A model generated the notes under the pieces. That model was not told where the DNA came from. It ran no database searches and worked only from the letters and a program-made list of their open reading frames with translations. DNA of 64,000 nucleotides. Origin: Thiorhodococcus minor. Lineage in GTDB: Bacteria; Pseudomonadota; Gammaproteobacteria; Chromatiales; Chromatiaceae. The first letter of the stretch is position 1, and each line of letters starts with the position of its first letter. The stretch spans positions 1 to 64,000 of the forward strand of contig NZ_JAAIJQ010000008.1 of the NCBI RefSeq assembly GCF_010820565.1, in the 5' to 3' direction. Positions 53,320-63,164 of this stretch are shown one piece after another. A program made the position numbers and the translations under genes.

Positions 53320-54590
53320 TCCGCGCGGAGAACATCTGCAAGCGCTTCCGGCTCTATCGCAAGCCGTCCGACCGGCTGAAGGAGATCCTGCTGCGGCGCT
53401 CCTATCACACGCTCTACCAGGCGCTGGAGGAGGTCTCCTTCCAGGTCGCGGACGGGCAGACCTTCGGCATCATCGGGCAGAACGGCGCCGGCAAGTCGAC
53501 GCTGCTCAAGATTCTCACCGGCGTCCTGCTGCCGGACAGTGGACAGATTCAGATGTCGGGGCGGGTCACCGGGCTGCTGGAGCTGGGCACCGGCTTCAAC
53601 ATGGAGATGAGCGGTCTCGACAACATCCGCGCCAATGCCATGCTGCTGGGCATGAGCGCGAGTCAGATCGCGGCCCGGCGGGATCTCATCGTCGATTTCG
53701 CGGAGCTGGGCGAGTTCATTCACGAGCCGCTGAAGACCTATTCTTCCGGCATGGTGATGCGTCTGGCCTTCTCGATCGCCATTCACGCCGATCCGAGCTG
53801 TTTCGTGGTCGACGAGGCGCTCTCGGTCGGCGACGCCTACTTCCAGCAGAAATGCATGCGCGCCATCCAGGACTTTCGCGCCCGCGGCGGCAGCATCCTC
53901 TTCGTCTCGCACGACATGAGCGCCATCAAGACGCTCTGCGACCAGGCCATGCTCCTGGAAGACGGGCGCATTGTGGACATCGGCAGCCCCAAGGACGTCG
54001 TCGACCACTACCACGCCATGCTCCTGCACCGCAGTCATCAGGGCGATGTGCCGGTGACGATCAACCGGCCCGTGACGCCAAGCGAGCCGGAGCCCCAGGC
54101 GAGCGAGCGCCCCGCCAGCCCGCTGGCGGGAACAGGTGAGGTCGAGCTGGTCGACCTCCGGCTGGCGGACGCGCAGGGCCGGCGCATCGAGCAGATCACC
54201 AGCGAGGCGCCCCTGACCATCGTCGCCGAGCTGCGCGCGCGGCGCGACCTGGAGCAGCCCCACTATGGGATCGGCATCCGCAACCGCTTCGGGCACTCGG
54301 TGTTCGAGACCAACACCTACTGCATGGGCGAGACGCCGCCGTCGGTCGCGGCCGGCGAGCGCATTCGCGTCGAGTGGCGGCTCGCCGCCAACCTGATCAA
54401 GGGCGACTACTCGATCAGCGTCGGCGTGGGCAATCGGCCCTATGGCACCGGGAGCTTCGACGAGATCCTGTTCTTTTCGCACGACCTGGCGATGCTGACG
54501 GTCGAGATGGATCCGGACGCCATCCGCTACGACGGCTATTTCAATATGCACCCTAAAGTCAGCGTGATTCACGAGGAGGCAATGGCGTGA
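53316..54590 (+). CDS. wzt: Polysaccharide ABC exporter ATPase with carbohydrate-binding tail (Wzt-like)
   Basis: A 424-residue protein. The ABC domain has Walker A GQNGAGKST, signature YSSGMVMRLAFSIA (the Wzt/TagH form) and Walker B CFVVDEALSVGD. Residues about 275-424 form a beta-sandwich like the Wzt C-terminal domain (GIGIRNRFGHSVFETNTYCMGE; LIKGDYSISVGVGNR). In characterised O-antigen systems this domain recognises the terminal cap of the finished chain before export. The 4 bp overlap with the next gene continues the operon. Confidence 0.92.
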   Translation: MIRAENICKRFRLYRKPSDRLKEILLRRSYHTLYQALEEVSFQVADGQTFGIIGQNGAGKSTLLKILTGVLLPDSGQIQMSGRVTGLLELGTGFNMEMSGLDNIRANAMLLGMSASQIAARRDLIVDFAELGEFIHEPLKTYSSGMVMRLAFSIAIHADPSCFVVDEALSVGDAYFQQKCMRAIQDFRARGGSILFVSHDMSAIKTLCDQAMLLEDGRIVDIGSPKDVVDHYHAMLLHRSHQGDVPVTINRPVTPSEPEPQASERPASPLAGTGEVELVDLRLADAQGRRIEQITSEAPLTIVAELRARRDLEQPHYGIGIRNRFGHSVFETNTYCMGETPPSVAAGERIRVEWRLAANLIKGDYSISVGVGNRPYGTGSFDEILFFSHDLAMLTVEMDPDAIRYDGYFNMHPKVSVIHEEAMA

Positions 54591-56464
54591 GCGATTCCAA
54601 GGATGCGGCGTCATTTCCGAGCAGCGCGGACGACCCGAGCTGGTGGAGCGCGAGCCACATCCCAGAGGCGTCGCTGACCGATATCTTCCACTGCTTCCGG
54701 CTGATCCTGGGGCGCGTACCCAGCCGCGCCGAATGGAGCGGACACTCGGCACGCGCGGGAGAGGAGCTGACGAGCGTCGTCAGCAGCTATGTGAGCTCGC
54801 GCGAGTTCGCAATGAAGGGACTCATCCGCGGCCTTTGCCTGGAGGACATCGAGTCCTTCGAGCGAGACGGCCTCATCCTTCATGCCTCGCGGTCGGATCT
54901 CGCGGTCGGCAAGCACCTGCTCGCCGGCACCGCTTATGAGCCGCATGTCGCTGGCCTCTTTCGGCGCAGGCTGAGCGCGGGGGGCGCGGCGATCGATATC
55001 GGCGCGAACATCGGCTACTTCTCCATGCTGGCCGCCTCTCTCGTAGGACCGAGCGGATACGTGCTCGCGGTCGAGCCCAGCGCGAGCAACGTCAAGCTGA
55101 TCGAGGCGAGCCGGCGGCGCAACGCCTTCACCCAGCTGCATGTCCTCTTGGCGGCGGCGGGCGAAGAGCTTGGACTGCTGGCCTACAACAGCTCGCACTC
55201 GAACGGGATTGCCGGCGCAGCGGCCGAGACGCTCGATGGCCTGCTGTCCGAGACGCTGGTGCCCAAGATCCCGCTCGATCTCGTCGTTGCACCCGAGCGT
55301 CAGATCGATCTGGTGAAGGTGGACGTCGAGGGCGGCGAATATCTGGCGCTCCGGGGGCTCGAGCAGACATTGAAGCGCTGTCATCCGACCATCGTCTTCG
55401 CATTCTCCCCGCATGCGCTCACTGCGGTCTCAGGCGGCGACTGGAAGGCCATCTTCCATTGGCTGACGGACCTCGGCTACCGCTTCGCCGAGCTGACGTC
55501 CGAGGAGGCGCTCGCCTGGACCCAGGACTCACAGCTCCTTCTTGGGCGCTTCGAGGCAAGCGGCATCGACCACATCGATGTGGTCGCCGAGCCCTCGGAG
55601 CCTGCCGCATCGCCAGCCGCACCATCCGGCACCCAGAGCCGAGCGGGCCAGGTCACCAGCGAGGCGATCCGCGACGCCTACAGCGCCCATTATTACCTGG
55701 AGGATTGCGGGGGCTACGAGACCTATCGCGCACACGGCGGCAAGATCCTCGACCCTCGGCTCGACTGCATGGCCCGGCTTGCCGGCCTTCTTGACGACAA
55801 GGCCAGCCTGCGCGTGCTGGACCTGGGCTGCGGGCGCGGCGAGCTCGCGCGCTACTTCGCCGCACTCGGTCACGCGGTCGATGCCATCGACTACTCGCCC
55901 GAAGCGCTGCGCCTGGCAGGCGCCTGCTTCGCCGGCGAGCCCGAGCTGCGTCGCCGCGCCGTGCTGCAGTGCGCCTCGGTCACGGATCCGGGCGTGTATC
56001 GCGGACCTTACGATTTGGTGCTCGCCTCAGATCTCATCGAGCACCTGGCGCCCGAGGAGCTCGATCAGCTCTATCGCCTGATTCACCAACACCTGGCCGC
56101 GGATGGCGTCTTCATCGCGCACACCTTTCCGAATCTCTGGTATTACAGGTACGCCTACCCGCGCCAGCGCCGTCTCGCGGCCCAAGAGGGCAGGCCACCC
56201 TTGCCCGCCGAGCCACGCAGCCCCTACGAGCTGCAAATGCATATCAACGAGCAATCGCCGACACAGATGCGTCGCCAGCTCGGCGCGGTGTTCCCGCATG
56301 TCCTGCTTTGGGCCGGTGACCACGAGGAGCCGACGGGATCCCTGGCGCGGCGCTTCGGAAAAAGCGATTGGCGCGAGGCCCGCTCACTCTTTGCGATCGC
56401 CTCTCACCGGCCGGTCGATCCCGCCGGAGTCATCCAGGCACTGCAACGACCGCCGGAATACTGA
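54587..56464 (+). CDS. Double methyltransferase: DUF4214-like + FkbM + class I SAM domain
   Basis: A 625-residue fusion. Residues about 25-80 (DIFHCFRLILGRVPSRAEW) resemble a DUF4214-type linker module. An FkbM methyltransferase follows (DIGANIGYFSMLAASL; VEPSASNVKLIEA; KVDVEGGEYLAL), and residues about 375-600 are a second, distinct class I domain (VLDLGCGRGELARYFA; ASDLIEHLAPEELD). Both would methylate sugars on the polysaccharide or its cap. It overlaps wzt by 4 bp. Confidence 0.9.
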   Translation: MSDSKDAASFPSSADDPSWWSASHIPEASLTDIFHCFRLILGRVPSRAEWSGHSARAGEELTSVVSSYVSSREFAMKGLIRGLCLEDIESFERDGLILHASRSDLAVGKHLLAGTAYEPHVAGLFRRRLSAGGAAIDIGANIGYFSMLAASLVGPSGYVLAVEPSASNVKLIEASRRRNAFTQLHVLLAAAGEELGLLAYNSSHSNGIAGAAAETLDGLLSETLVPKIPLDLVVAPERQIDLVKVDVEGGEYLALRGLEQTLKRCHPTIVFAFSPHALTAVSGGDWKAIFHWLTDLGYRFAELTSEEALAWTQDSQLLLGRFEASGIDHIDVVAEPSEPAASPAAPSGTQSRAGQVTSEAIRDAYSAHYYLEDCGGYETYRAHGGKILDPRLDCMARLAGLLDDKASLRVLDLGCGRGELARYFAALGHAVDAIDYSPEALRLAGACFAGEPELRRRAVLQCASVTDPGVYRGPYDLVLASDLIEHLAPEELDQLYRLIHQHLAADGVFIAHTFPNLWYYRYAYPRQRRLAAQEGRPPLPAEPRSPYELQMHINEQSPTQMRRQLGAVFPHVLLWAGDHEEPTGSLARRFGKSDWREARSLFAIASHRPVDPAGVIQALQRPPEY

Positions 56465-56756
56465 GCGTCCATAAGCGGCTTTTGGGGATGGCCTTTCAAG
56501 CGGGCTCCTAGGGCTCCACCGAATCCCGCGCCGGCGTTGGTGGACTGCGCTGCGCTTGCCCCCCTACAGCGGGAGGCCAGCCAATCGACGCCGGCACCGC
56601 CAGCATCGGGGACGATCGCTGGACGGCTTCTTGGCATCGCAAGGGCGCGAAACCGTGCAGGCGCTCTTGGATCGGGTTTAGAATTCGCCGGCCCCGCGAT
56701 CAGATGGAGTGACCTCGGTCCGCCGCCCCGTCGCGGTCCGCACAAGAACCTTACTC
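56465..56756. other. Intergenic region with partial GGTGGAC repeat
   Basis: TCCACCGAATCCCGCGCCGG through GGACTGCGCTGCGC at 56514-56560 repeats the right half of the element at 23463-23541. The rest shows no gene. It breaks the otherwise contiguous polysaccharide operon. Confidence 0.7.
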
Positions 56757-56996
56757 ATGTACAAGCTCGTTGCCTTGGCTCGCGCCCTGCTCAACCGTTA
56801 CCCCAGGCTCGTCTGGATCGTCTTCGAGGTCGCCAGCAAGATCCCCGGCGTCGGCGGATATCTCGAGCGGCGCTGGAACATTCGTCTGTTGCGTCAGATA
56901 CGCTCAAGGCCCGTCGGATATCGTCTGCCGCTGAGCTCCGATCCTCGCCGCCTCAGTTCCGAGGCGCAGGTCATCTTAGAGGCGCTCGAGCGCTGA
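56757..56996 (+). CDS. Small protein of unknown function (79 aa)
   Basis: The ATG at 56757 opens MYKLVALARALLNRYPRLVW, then VFEVASKIPGVGGYLERRWN. It is a short basic, amphipathic protein with a possible membrane-associated helix. A longer in-frame start at 56709 has no better support. It precedes the coiled-coil methyltransferase by 76 bp on the same strand. No family is recognised. Confidence 0.5.
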   Translation: MYKLVALARALLNRYPRLVWIVFEVASKIPGVGGYLERRWNIRLLRQIRSRPVGYRLPLSSDPRRLSSEAQVILEALER

Positions 56997-57072
56997 GCGA
57001 AGCGCGAGGCCGACCAAGCAGCGAGACGCGATCACTTGCGCTGGCGATGCACCAGCGCCGCGGTAGGACCCT

Positions 57073-58656
57073 ATGCTGATCAGAAATAACCCCGACATCG
57101 ACTTCGATCGCCTGAGCGACAGCATCCGCGCACGCCTGAAGCGCTATGCGCAGGGCGAGGAGCAGCGCCCCCCGGAATTCGATCTCAGCAAGAGGCCAGT
57201 GCGACGGCAGGCCGCCGTGGTCGGCTCGCTGGCCGAGCTTCTGGGGCTGGAGGATCAGGAGCTGGTGGAGCAGGCCTATCTGCTCCTGCTGCACCGTCCG
57301 CCGACGCCCGAGGAGCTTGCGCACTGTCTCGGCGAGCTGCGCGGCGGAGAGGACAAGGCGCAGGTGCTGGCATGGATCAGCAGCTCCGCCGAGGCGGATC
57401 GACAGCGCGAGCCCTTCCGGCAGCTGCGGGGCAACCGGCTCAAGCGCCGCCTGGTCCGTCTGCCGCTGATCGGCGGCATGGTCGCGACGCTCTTGACCTG
57501 GGCGCTGGCCTATCCCTACAGACGTTATGTCAATGCGCATCTCAACCAGCTCTATCGGCTGACGCGTGACCACAAGGCCGCCTTCGCAGACGGACTGGCC
57601 CAACAAGGGACCGCGCTTCGCGAGACCCAGGATGCGATTGAGCTAGACAAAGCACGCGAGCAGGCGCAGGCCGAGCAGGTTGCACAGCAGCTGACTGAGC
57701 AGCGTGCCGCATTCGGGCAGCAGCTCGCTGAGCAGCGCGCTACATTCGAGCAGCAGCTCGCTGAGCAGCGCGCTACATTCGAGCAGCGGCTCGCCGAGCG
57801 CGATCGGAAAATGCAGGCAATGCAGCAAGAAACCACCCTGCTCAAGCTGCGCGTCTCACAGGCCGACAGGCCTCCGCGAGCCGAGAGCGCCGCGATCATC
57901 CCCTCACAGTTCTCGACGGACGCGAGCGCCGAGGCGGGGCAAACGCCCGAGTCTCTTGCGGACGAGGCGCTCTATATCGCCCTGGAGGCGCACTTCCGCG
58001 GCTCGCCCGAAGCCATCGAGGCACGACTCGCCTACTATCTGCCCTTGCTGAAAGAGCACGCTGCCTGGCGCCAAGCCAGCCTAGCGGCGGCGGACATCGG
58101 CTGCGGTCGCGGCGAATGGCTGCAGCTTTTGAGAAGGGAGGGGATCGACTGCCTCGGCATCGATCTGAACGCGCACAATGTGCAGGCCTGCCAGGAGGCC
58201 GGGCTGCACATCATGAAAGCGGACGCATTGCAGTGGCTGGCCTCGCAGCCGGCGGACAGCGTCGGCTTGATCTCCTCATTCCACCTGATCGAGCATCTGG
58301 AGCCCGAGCGGCTGTTTCTGCTGCTGCGCGAAACGGCGCGGGTCCTGGTGCCCGGTGGCCTGATGATTCTGGAGACGCCCAATCCGGAGAACCTGGTCAC
58401 GGGGGCGACCAACTTCTACATCGACCCAACCCATCGCCGTCCATTGCCCCCGGCCCTGGTGGAGTTCCTGGTCGACTATTACGGCTTCGGCGCCATACGT
58501 CTGCACCGCCTGAATCCGGTCGCCGACCAGCTCGCCCTGCAGGAGGGCTCAGAGACCGCGAAACGCTGCAACCACTATTTCTACGGACCTCAGGATTACG
58601 CCATCACGGCCGTCAAGCCGGGTGCTGAGGGAAGCGCGCAACCCACACCGCCATGA
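57073..58656 (+). CDS. Coiled-coil methyltransferase (WbdD-like architecture)
   Basis: A 527-residue protein. A DUF4214-like module (about 50-110, AYLLLLHRPPTPEEL) and a hydrophobic/basic segment (about 130-150) come first. A coiled coil of ~90 residues follows (about 175-270), including 11-residue repeats LTEQRAAFGQQ/LAEQRATFEQQ. The C-terminal ~240 residues are a class I methyltransferase (AADIGCGRGEWLQLLRREG; SSFHLIEHLEPERL; LETPNPENL). In WbdD a coiled coil between capping domain and membrane anchor sets O-antigen length. A similar role is inferred from the adjacent Wzt with a cap-binding tail. No kinase domain is present. Confidence 0.87.
   Translation: MLIRNNPDIDFDRLSDSIRARLKRYAQGEEQRPPEFDLSKRPVRRQAAVVGSLAELLGLEDQELVEQAYLLLLHRPPTPEELAHCLGELRGGEDKAQVLAWISSSAEADRQREPFRQLRGNRLKRRLVRLPLIGGMVATLLTWALAYPYRRYVNAHLNQLYRLTRDHKAAFADGLAQQGTALRETQDAIELDKAREQAQAEQVAQQLTEQRAAFGQQLAEQRATFEQQLAEQRATFEQRLAERDRKMQAMQQETTLLKLRVSQADRPPRAESAAIIPSQFSTDASAEAGQTPESLADEALYIALEAHFRGSPEAIEARLAYYLPLLKEHAAWRQASLAAADIGCGRGEWLQLLRREGIDCLGIDLNAHNVQACQEAGLHIMKADALQWLASQPADSVGLISSFHLIEHLEPERLFLLLRETARVLVPGGLMILETPNPENLVTGATNFYIDPTHRRPLPPALVEFLVDYYGFGAIRLHRLNPVADQLALQEGSETAKRCNHYFYGPQDYAITAVKPGAEGSAQPTPP
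57685..57783 (+). repeat. In-frame 33-bp minisatellite in the coiled coil
   Basis: Three 33 bp units (57685-57717, 57718-57750, 57751-57783). The last two are identical and the first differs at a few bases. A partial fourth follows. Each encodes 11 residues, keeping frame and coiled-coil character. Confidence 0.95.
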
Positions 58657-59774
58657 GCGGAGTGCTCCGTATCCATCAGCTCGCCGCGGCGACCGCCGTC
58701 GGCGACGGGGTCACCACCGGGATTTTCTTCACGCGTAAGCTCTTGCGCGCACTCGGCCATGACTCCGAGATCTATGCGTGCAGCATCCCGCCGGCACTCG
58801 GGGCGCAGATACTGCCCGCGCAGCGGCTGAACCAGGGCCAAACGGATCTCCTTCTGATCCATCATTCGATGGGGCATGATCACGACCACCTGATCGAGCG
58901 GCGCGGCTGCCCGAAGGTCCTGGTCTACCACAACATCACGCCAGCCGAGTTCTTCGAGCGCGGCAGCCCCAACTTCCATTATTCGCTCAAGGGCCGAGAG
59001 CAGCTCGCGCGCTGGCGTGAGCATTTCGTCGCTGCCATCGGGCTCTCGCCCTACAACAGCGAAGAGCTGGCGGCCATCGGCTATCAGAGGATCGCGACCC
59101 TGCCGATGCTGATCGAGCTCGAGAAGTTCGTGGCGAAGGCCAGCCGCGAGCCCTCCGGCTGGACGCTCGATCCGCGGCGTCCGCTTCTGCTCAGTGTCGG
59201 GCGCCTGGTCGAGAACAAGCGCCAGCACCTCTTGCTGGAGGCACTCTGGCATCTCAAGCGGATGAGCCCGGACGGCCGCCCACCACAGCTGGTCTTGGTT
59301 GGCGGCACCACCAGTCCCGACTATGCTCAGGCCCTCCAAGCCTATGCGGAGCGCTTGAATCTGGAGCGCGATGTGGTGTTTCCAGGCAAGTGCACGGACG
59401 ACGAGCTGCGCTGGCTCTATGAGCACGCCGCTGGCTACTGGTGTGCGAGCGCCCACGAGGGCTTCTGCATGCCGCTGGTCGAGGCCGGCTTCTTCGGCGT
59501 GCCCGTGCTCGCCTTCGCGACGTCCAATATCCCGGCGACGCTGGGCGAGGCTGGACTCTTGATCCCTGAGCCAAGCCCCCGCCTCATGGCGGCGGCGACG
59601 CTGGAGACCCTGGAGCAAGCGCCCTTGCGCGAGCAGCTCATCGCGGCCGGCCGGCGCAATCTCGAGCGCTATTCGGAGGCCAGCCTGCTGCCGCGGCTCG
59701 CCGAGTTTCTGGCCGAGGTCATGGGCTCCAGGACGCACTCGGCCAAACCTCATTCGATCGAAACCCTTTCATGA
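58653..59774 (+). CDS. Glycosyltransferase, GT4 family
   Basis: A 373-residue GT-B enzyme overlapping the previous gene by ATGA. The N-terminal half has DGVTTGIFFTRKLLRALGHDSEI and the conserved YHNITPAEFF. The C-terminal half has LSVGRLVENKRQHLLLEAL and ASAHEGFCMPLVEAGFFGVP with the EX7E pair. It is closely related to the first third of the following protein, implying duplication. It likely adds a sugar to the exported polysaccharide. Confidence 0.92.
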   Translation: MSGVLRIHQLAAATAVGDGVTTGIFFTRKLLRALGHDSEIYACSIPPALGAQILPAQRLNQGQTDLLLIHHSMGHDHDHLIERRGCPKVLVYHNITPAEFFERGSPNFHYSLKGREQLARWREHFVAAIGLSPYNSEELAAIGYQRIATLPMLIELEKFVAKASREPSGWTLDPRRPLLLSVGRLVENKRQHLLLEALWHLKRMSPDGRPPQLVLVGGTTSPDYAQALQAYAERLNLERDVVFPGKCTDDELRWLYEHAAGYWCASAHEGFCMPLVEAGFFGVPVLAFATSNIPATLGEAGLLIPEPSPRLMAAATLETLEQAPLREQLIAAGRRNLERYSEASLLPRLAEFLAEVMGSRTHSAKPHSIETLS

Positions 59775-62700
59775 TCCCAAGCGCCATCCACCAATTCTCG
59801 ATCGCCTGTCACGCCGGCGACGGCATCACCAATGGCATGCTGCTCACGCGGCGTCTGCTAAGGCACGCCGGCATCCCCTCCGAGATCTACTGCGAGGAGT
59901 GCGACGCGCCGCTGCGGGAAGAAACCCGTCCCTTCGACGACTATGTCTCTCGGCCGGATCAGATCCTGCTCATCCATCACGGCATCGGCAACGGCGTGGA
60001 GGAGCGCCTGCGCCGGCTCGCCGATCGCTGCCTCATGGTCTTTCACAACATCACACCGGCGGAGTTCTTCGACCCGGAGGACCCAATCCAGCCGATGCTG
60101 GCGCTCGGCTGGCGGCAGGTCGCGGACTGGAAGGCCTGGCTGGACGGGGCGATCGCGGATTCCGAGCAGAATCTGGAGCTGCTGCTGCGCCACGGCTACG
60201 ACCGCGAAGGCTGCGAGGCGATTCCCCTGCTCGTCGACCTGGAGCGGCTCGGCGCCATTCAGCCCCAGCATGCCTGCCGCCCTTTGGACGATGGCTTTCG
60301 CCTGCTCTTCGTCGGACGGGTGATGCCGCACAAGAATCAGTTGGGGCTCGTTGAGACGCTGGACCATCTGCGGCGCATGACAGGTCGCGACGCGCGGCTG
60401 ACGTTGGTCGGCAATCCGGTCGATGCGGCCTACCTGGCCCGTCTGGAGCAGGAGATTCGCGACCGCGGGCTCGAGCAAGCGGTGACGCTGACGGGCCGAG
60501 TCGACGAAGCGGAGCTGGCGCGGCACTTCCAGCAGGCCGATCTCTACGTGAGCCTGAGCCACCACGAAGGCTTTGGCATGCCGCTCATCGAAGCCATGGC
60601 CAACCGTCTGCCGGTGCTCGCCTACAATCCGCCCGAGAGCAACGTCGACCGCACGGTCGACGGCGGCGGTCTCCTGCTCGAGCGCGACGACCCGCTGGTC
60701 TGCGCCGCCTGCATCGCCGAGCTGATGGACAGCCCGCGGCTGCGGGCGCGGATGGTCGATCTCGGCGAGCGGCACCTCGAGTCCTTCCAGCCGCAGCGCC
60801 TCTACGAGCGGCTCGCCCGCTTCCTCGCAAAGCTCGATATCCAGCTGCCTCGGGCCGACTTTCACAGTTCGCGCCGAGCTCCGCTCAAGTATCGCATCGA
60901 AGGCCCCTTCGACAGCAGCTACAGCCTGGCGATCGTCAATCGCAATCTCGCCAAGGCGCTGGCCGCGCGCCATCCAGAGGCGGTCGGCCTCTACGCCACC
61001 GAGGGTCCGGGAGACCTGGTGCCCGACGCCGGCTTCCTGCGAGCCGAGCCGCTCCTCGAGGAGCTGTACCGAGCCGGATGCGACAACGCCGTGGCGGAGG
61101 CGACGCTGCGCCTGCTCTATCCACCGCGCGTCACCGGTATGAAGGGTCTCTACAACGGACTCGCCTGCTACGGCTGGGAGGAGTCGCTTCTGCCCTGGGA
61201 AACGGTCAGCGACTTCAACCAGCACCTGCAATGGATCACCACCATGTCGCACTACGTCTCGCGCGTGCTGATCGACAATGGGGTGAGCCTTCCGGTGCAC
61301 AGGGTCGGGATCGGAGCGGACCACATTCTGCGAGCGCAGCCGGATCCAGGCGCACTGCCGCGGATCAAGCAGGGCTTCAAGCTGCTGCACATCTCTTCGT
61401 GTTTTCCGCGCAAGGGGGTCGACGTCCTGCTGAAGGCGTATGCGGAGGCCTTCAGCGCGGACGACGACGTGACCCTCATCATCAAGACCTTCCCCAATCC
61501 GCACCACGATATCGCGCGACAGCTCGCACAGTGGCGCAAGACACGTCGGCGCGCTCCCCATGTCACGCTCATCAATCGCGACCTGGCGGACGGCGCCATC
61601 CGTGCCCTCTATCAGCTCTCAGACGTCCTGGTCGCACCAAGCCGCGGCGAGGGCTTCGGGCTGCCCATGGCCGAGGCCATGCTCCATCAGCTGCCCGTGA
61701 TCACCACCGGCTACGGGGGGCAGAGCGACTTCTGCACGGAAGAGACCAGCTGGCTGCTGGACTACCAGTTCGCGAGGGCGCGCACCCACATGGGCCAAAG
61801 CGCATCCTTGTGGGTCGAGCCCGACGCCGATCAGCTCGCCAGGCTGCTGGGCGAATTCCATCGCCATCATCGGGAAGGCACCCTGAGCGGCTTTACGGCG
61901 GAGAAGCGCGAGCGCGCCTATGATCTCGTCGCCCGCGACTTCACCTGGGATGCCGTTGCGGCGCGCGTCGATGGCGCGCTCGATCGGGAGCGCAGGCGCC
62001 CTCTCTTCGACCCCAAGCTCTCGCTTGGCTGCATCACGACTTGGAACAGCAAGTGCGGAATTGCCGTTTACAGTCGCAAGCTCCTTTCCGCGATGCTCGA
62101 TCGCGTCGTCATCCTGGCCAACGACGATGCGACGCTAACCGCTACCGATAGTCCGCACAAGGTCGAGCGATGCTGGACATCTGGACAGCGCGATAACTTG
62201 AAACGATTGGAGCACAGCATTCTGCGCGCTGGGCTTTCCCAAGTTCTCATCCAGTTCAACTTCGCATTCTTTCGTCTCGACGCGCTCAAGCGGCTCCTTG
62301 GATCTCTTCGTCGCAACGGCATTCAGACGCTCATCACCTTCCATTCCACCGCAGACGTCAATGCAGGCGAGGAGACGCTTTCGTTGCGGTCGCTCTTGCC
62401 AGAGCTCCAGCACTGCACACGCATCTTCGTGCACGGCGTTCAAGATCTGAATCGCCTTAAGTCTTGGGGGCTGAGCGCCAACTGCACACTCTTTCCGCAC
62501 GGCGTGGATCCCGATCGCTCGACCACCCGCAATGATCCGCCGGCATGGCTGGCCGGCAAGCGGATCATCGCCAGCTACGGCTTCCTGCTCCCGCACAAGG
62601 GAATTCCGCAGTTGATCGAAGCGTTCGCAAGCCTGCACGCGAAACGTCCCGATACGCATTTACTGCTCCTTAACGCAGAGTACCCTATCCCCGAGTCACG

Positions 62701-63160
62701 GGAGGTCACCGCACACTGCGAGCGGCTCATCAGAAAGCTTGGCCTCCACGACGACGTTACGCTCATCAACGACTATCTCGAGGATGGCGAGTCGCTTGCC
62801 TGGCTCTCGCTGGCGGAGATGATCGTCTTCGCCTATCAGCGGACCCAGGAATCGTCCAGCGCGGCCGTGCGCTGGGGCCTGGCGACCGGCCGACCGGTCC
62901 TCTGTACGCCGCTGGACATCTTCGAAGACGTGGCGGACGCGGTGCACTTCCTCGCCGGCACCTCGCCATCCGATATCCGCTCCGGGGTCGAGGCGCTGCT
63001 TCGCGACCCTCGGCGACAGGCCGAGCTGCAGGCGCGGCAGCAGGCATGGCTGGAGCAGCACGATTGGGCAAGGCTCTCGCGCCGTCTGGCGAATCTCTGC
63101 ACGGCGATTCGCCTCAACGCCGCGGACGCGACAGCGGTCGATCGTCAGGCGGGCGCCTGA
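59771..63160 (+). CDS. Three-module GT4 glycosyltransferase (1129 aa)
   Basis: A giant transferase with three GT-B modules. Module 1 (about 1-360) has FHNITPAEFFDPED, LFVGRVMPHKNQLGLVETL and LSHHEGFGMPLIEAMAN. Module 2 (about 375-740) has ISSCFPRKGVDVLLKAYAE and PSRGEGFGLPMAEAMLH. Module 3 (about 755-1120) has TTWNSKCGIAVYSRKLL, ASYGFLLPHKGIPQLIEAF and a degenerate acceptor loop (FAYQRTQESSSAAVRWGLA). Multi-module GT4 proteins such as WbdA assemble repeating mannan units by alternating linkages. The same principle is inferred here. It overlaps the upstream GT gene by 4 bp. Confidence 0.92.
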   Translation: MIPSAIHQFSIACHAGDGITNGMLLTRRLLRHAGIPSEIYCEECDAPLREETRPFDDYVSRPDQILLIHHGIGNGVEERLRRLADRCLMVFHNITPAEFFDPEDPIQPMLALGWRQVADWKAWLDGAIADSEQNLELLLRHGYDREGCEAIPLLVDLERLGAIQPQHACRPLDDGFRLLFVGRVMPHKNQLGLVETLDHLRRMTGRDARLTLVGNPVDAAYLARLEQEIRDRGLEQAVTLTGRVDEAELARHFQQADLYVSLSHHEGFGMPLIEAMANRLPVLAYNPPESNVDRTVDGGGLLLERDDPLVCAACIAELMDSPRLRARMVDLGERHLESFQPQRLYERLARFLAKLDIQLPRADFHSSRRAPLKYRIEGPFDSSYSLAIVNRNLAKALAARHPEAVGLYATEGPGDLVPDAGFLRAEPLLEELYRAGCDNAVAEATLRLLYPPRVTGMKGLYNGLACYGWEESLLPWETVSDFNQHLQWITTMSHYVSRVLIDNGVSLPVHRVGIGADHILRAQPDPGALPRIKQGFKLLHISSCFPRKGVDVLLKAYAEAFSADDDVTLIIKTFPNPHHDIARQLAQWRKTRRRAPHVTLINRDLADGAIRALYQLSDVLVAPSRGEGFGLPMAEAMLHQLPVITTGYGGQSDFCTEETSWLLDYQFARARTHMGQSASLWVEPDADQLARLLGEFHRHHREGTLSGFTAEKRERAYDLVARDFTWDAVAARVDGALDRERRRPLFDPKLSLGCITTWNSKCGIAVYSRKLLSAMLDRVVILANDDATLTATDSPHKVERCWTSGQRDNLKRLEHSILRAGLSQVLIQFNFAFFRLDALKRLLGSLRRNGIQTLITFHSTADVNAGEETLSLRSLLPELQHCTRIFVHGVQDLNRLKSWGLSANCTLFPHGVDPDRSTTRNDPPAWLAGKRIIASYGFLLPHKGIPQLIEAFASLHAKRPDTHLLLLNAEYPIPESREVTAHCERLIRKLGLHDDVTLINDYLEDGESLAWLSLAEMIVFAYQRTQESSSAAVRWGLATGRPVLCTPLDIFEDVADAVHFLAGTSPSDIRSGVEALLRDPRRQAELQARQQAWLEQHDWARLSRRLANLCTAIRLNAADATAVDRQAGA

Positions 63161-63164
63161 GACC

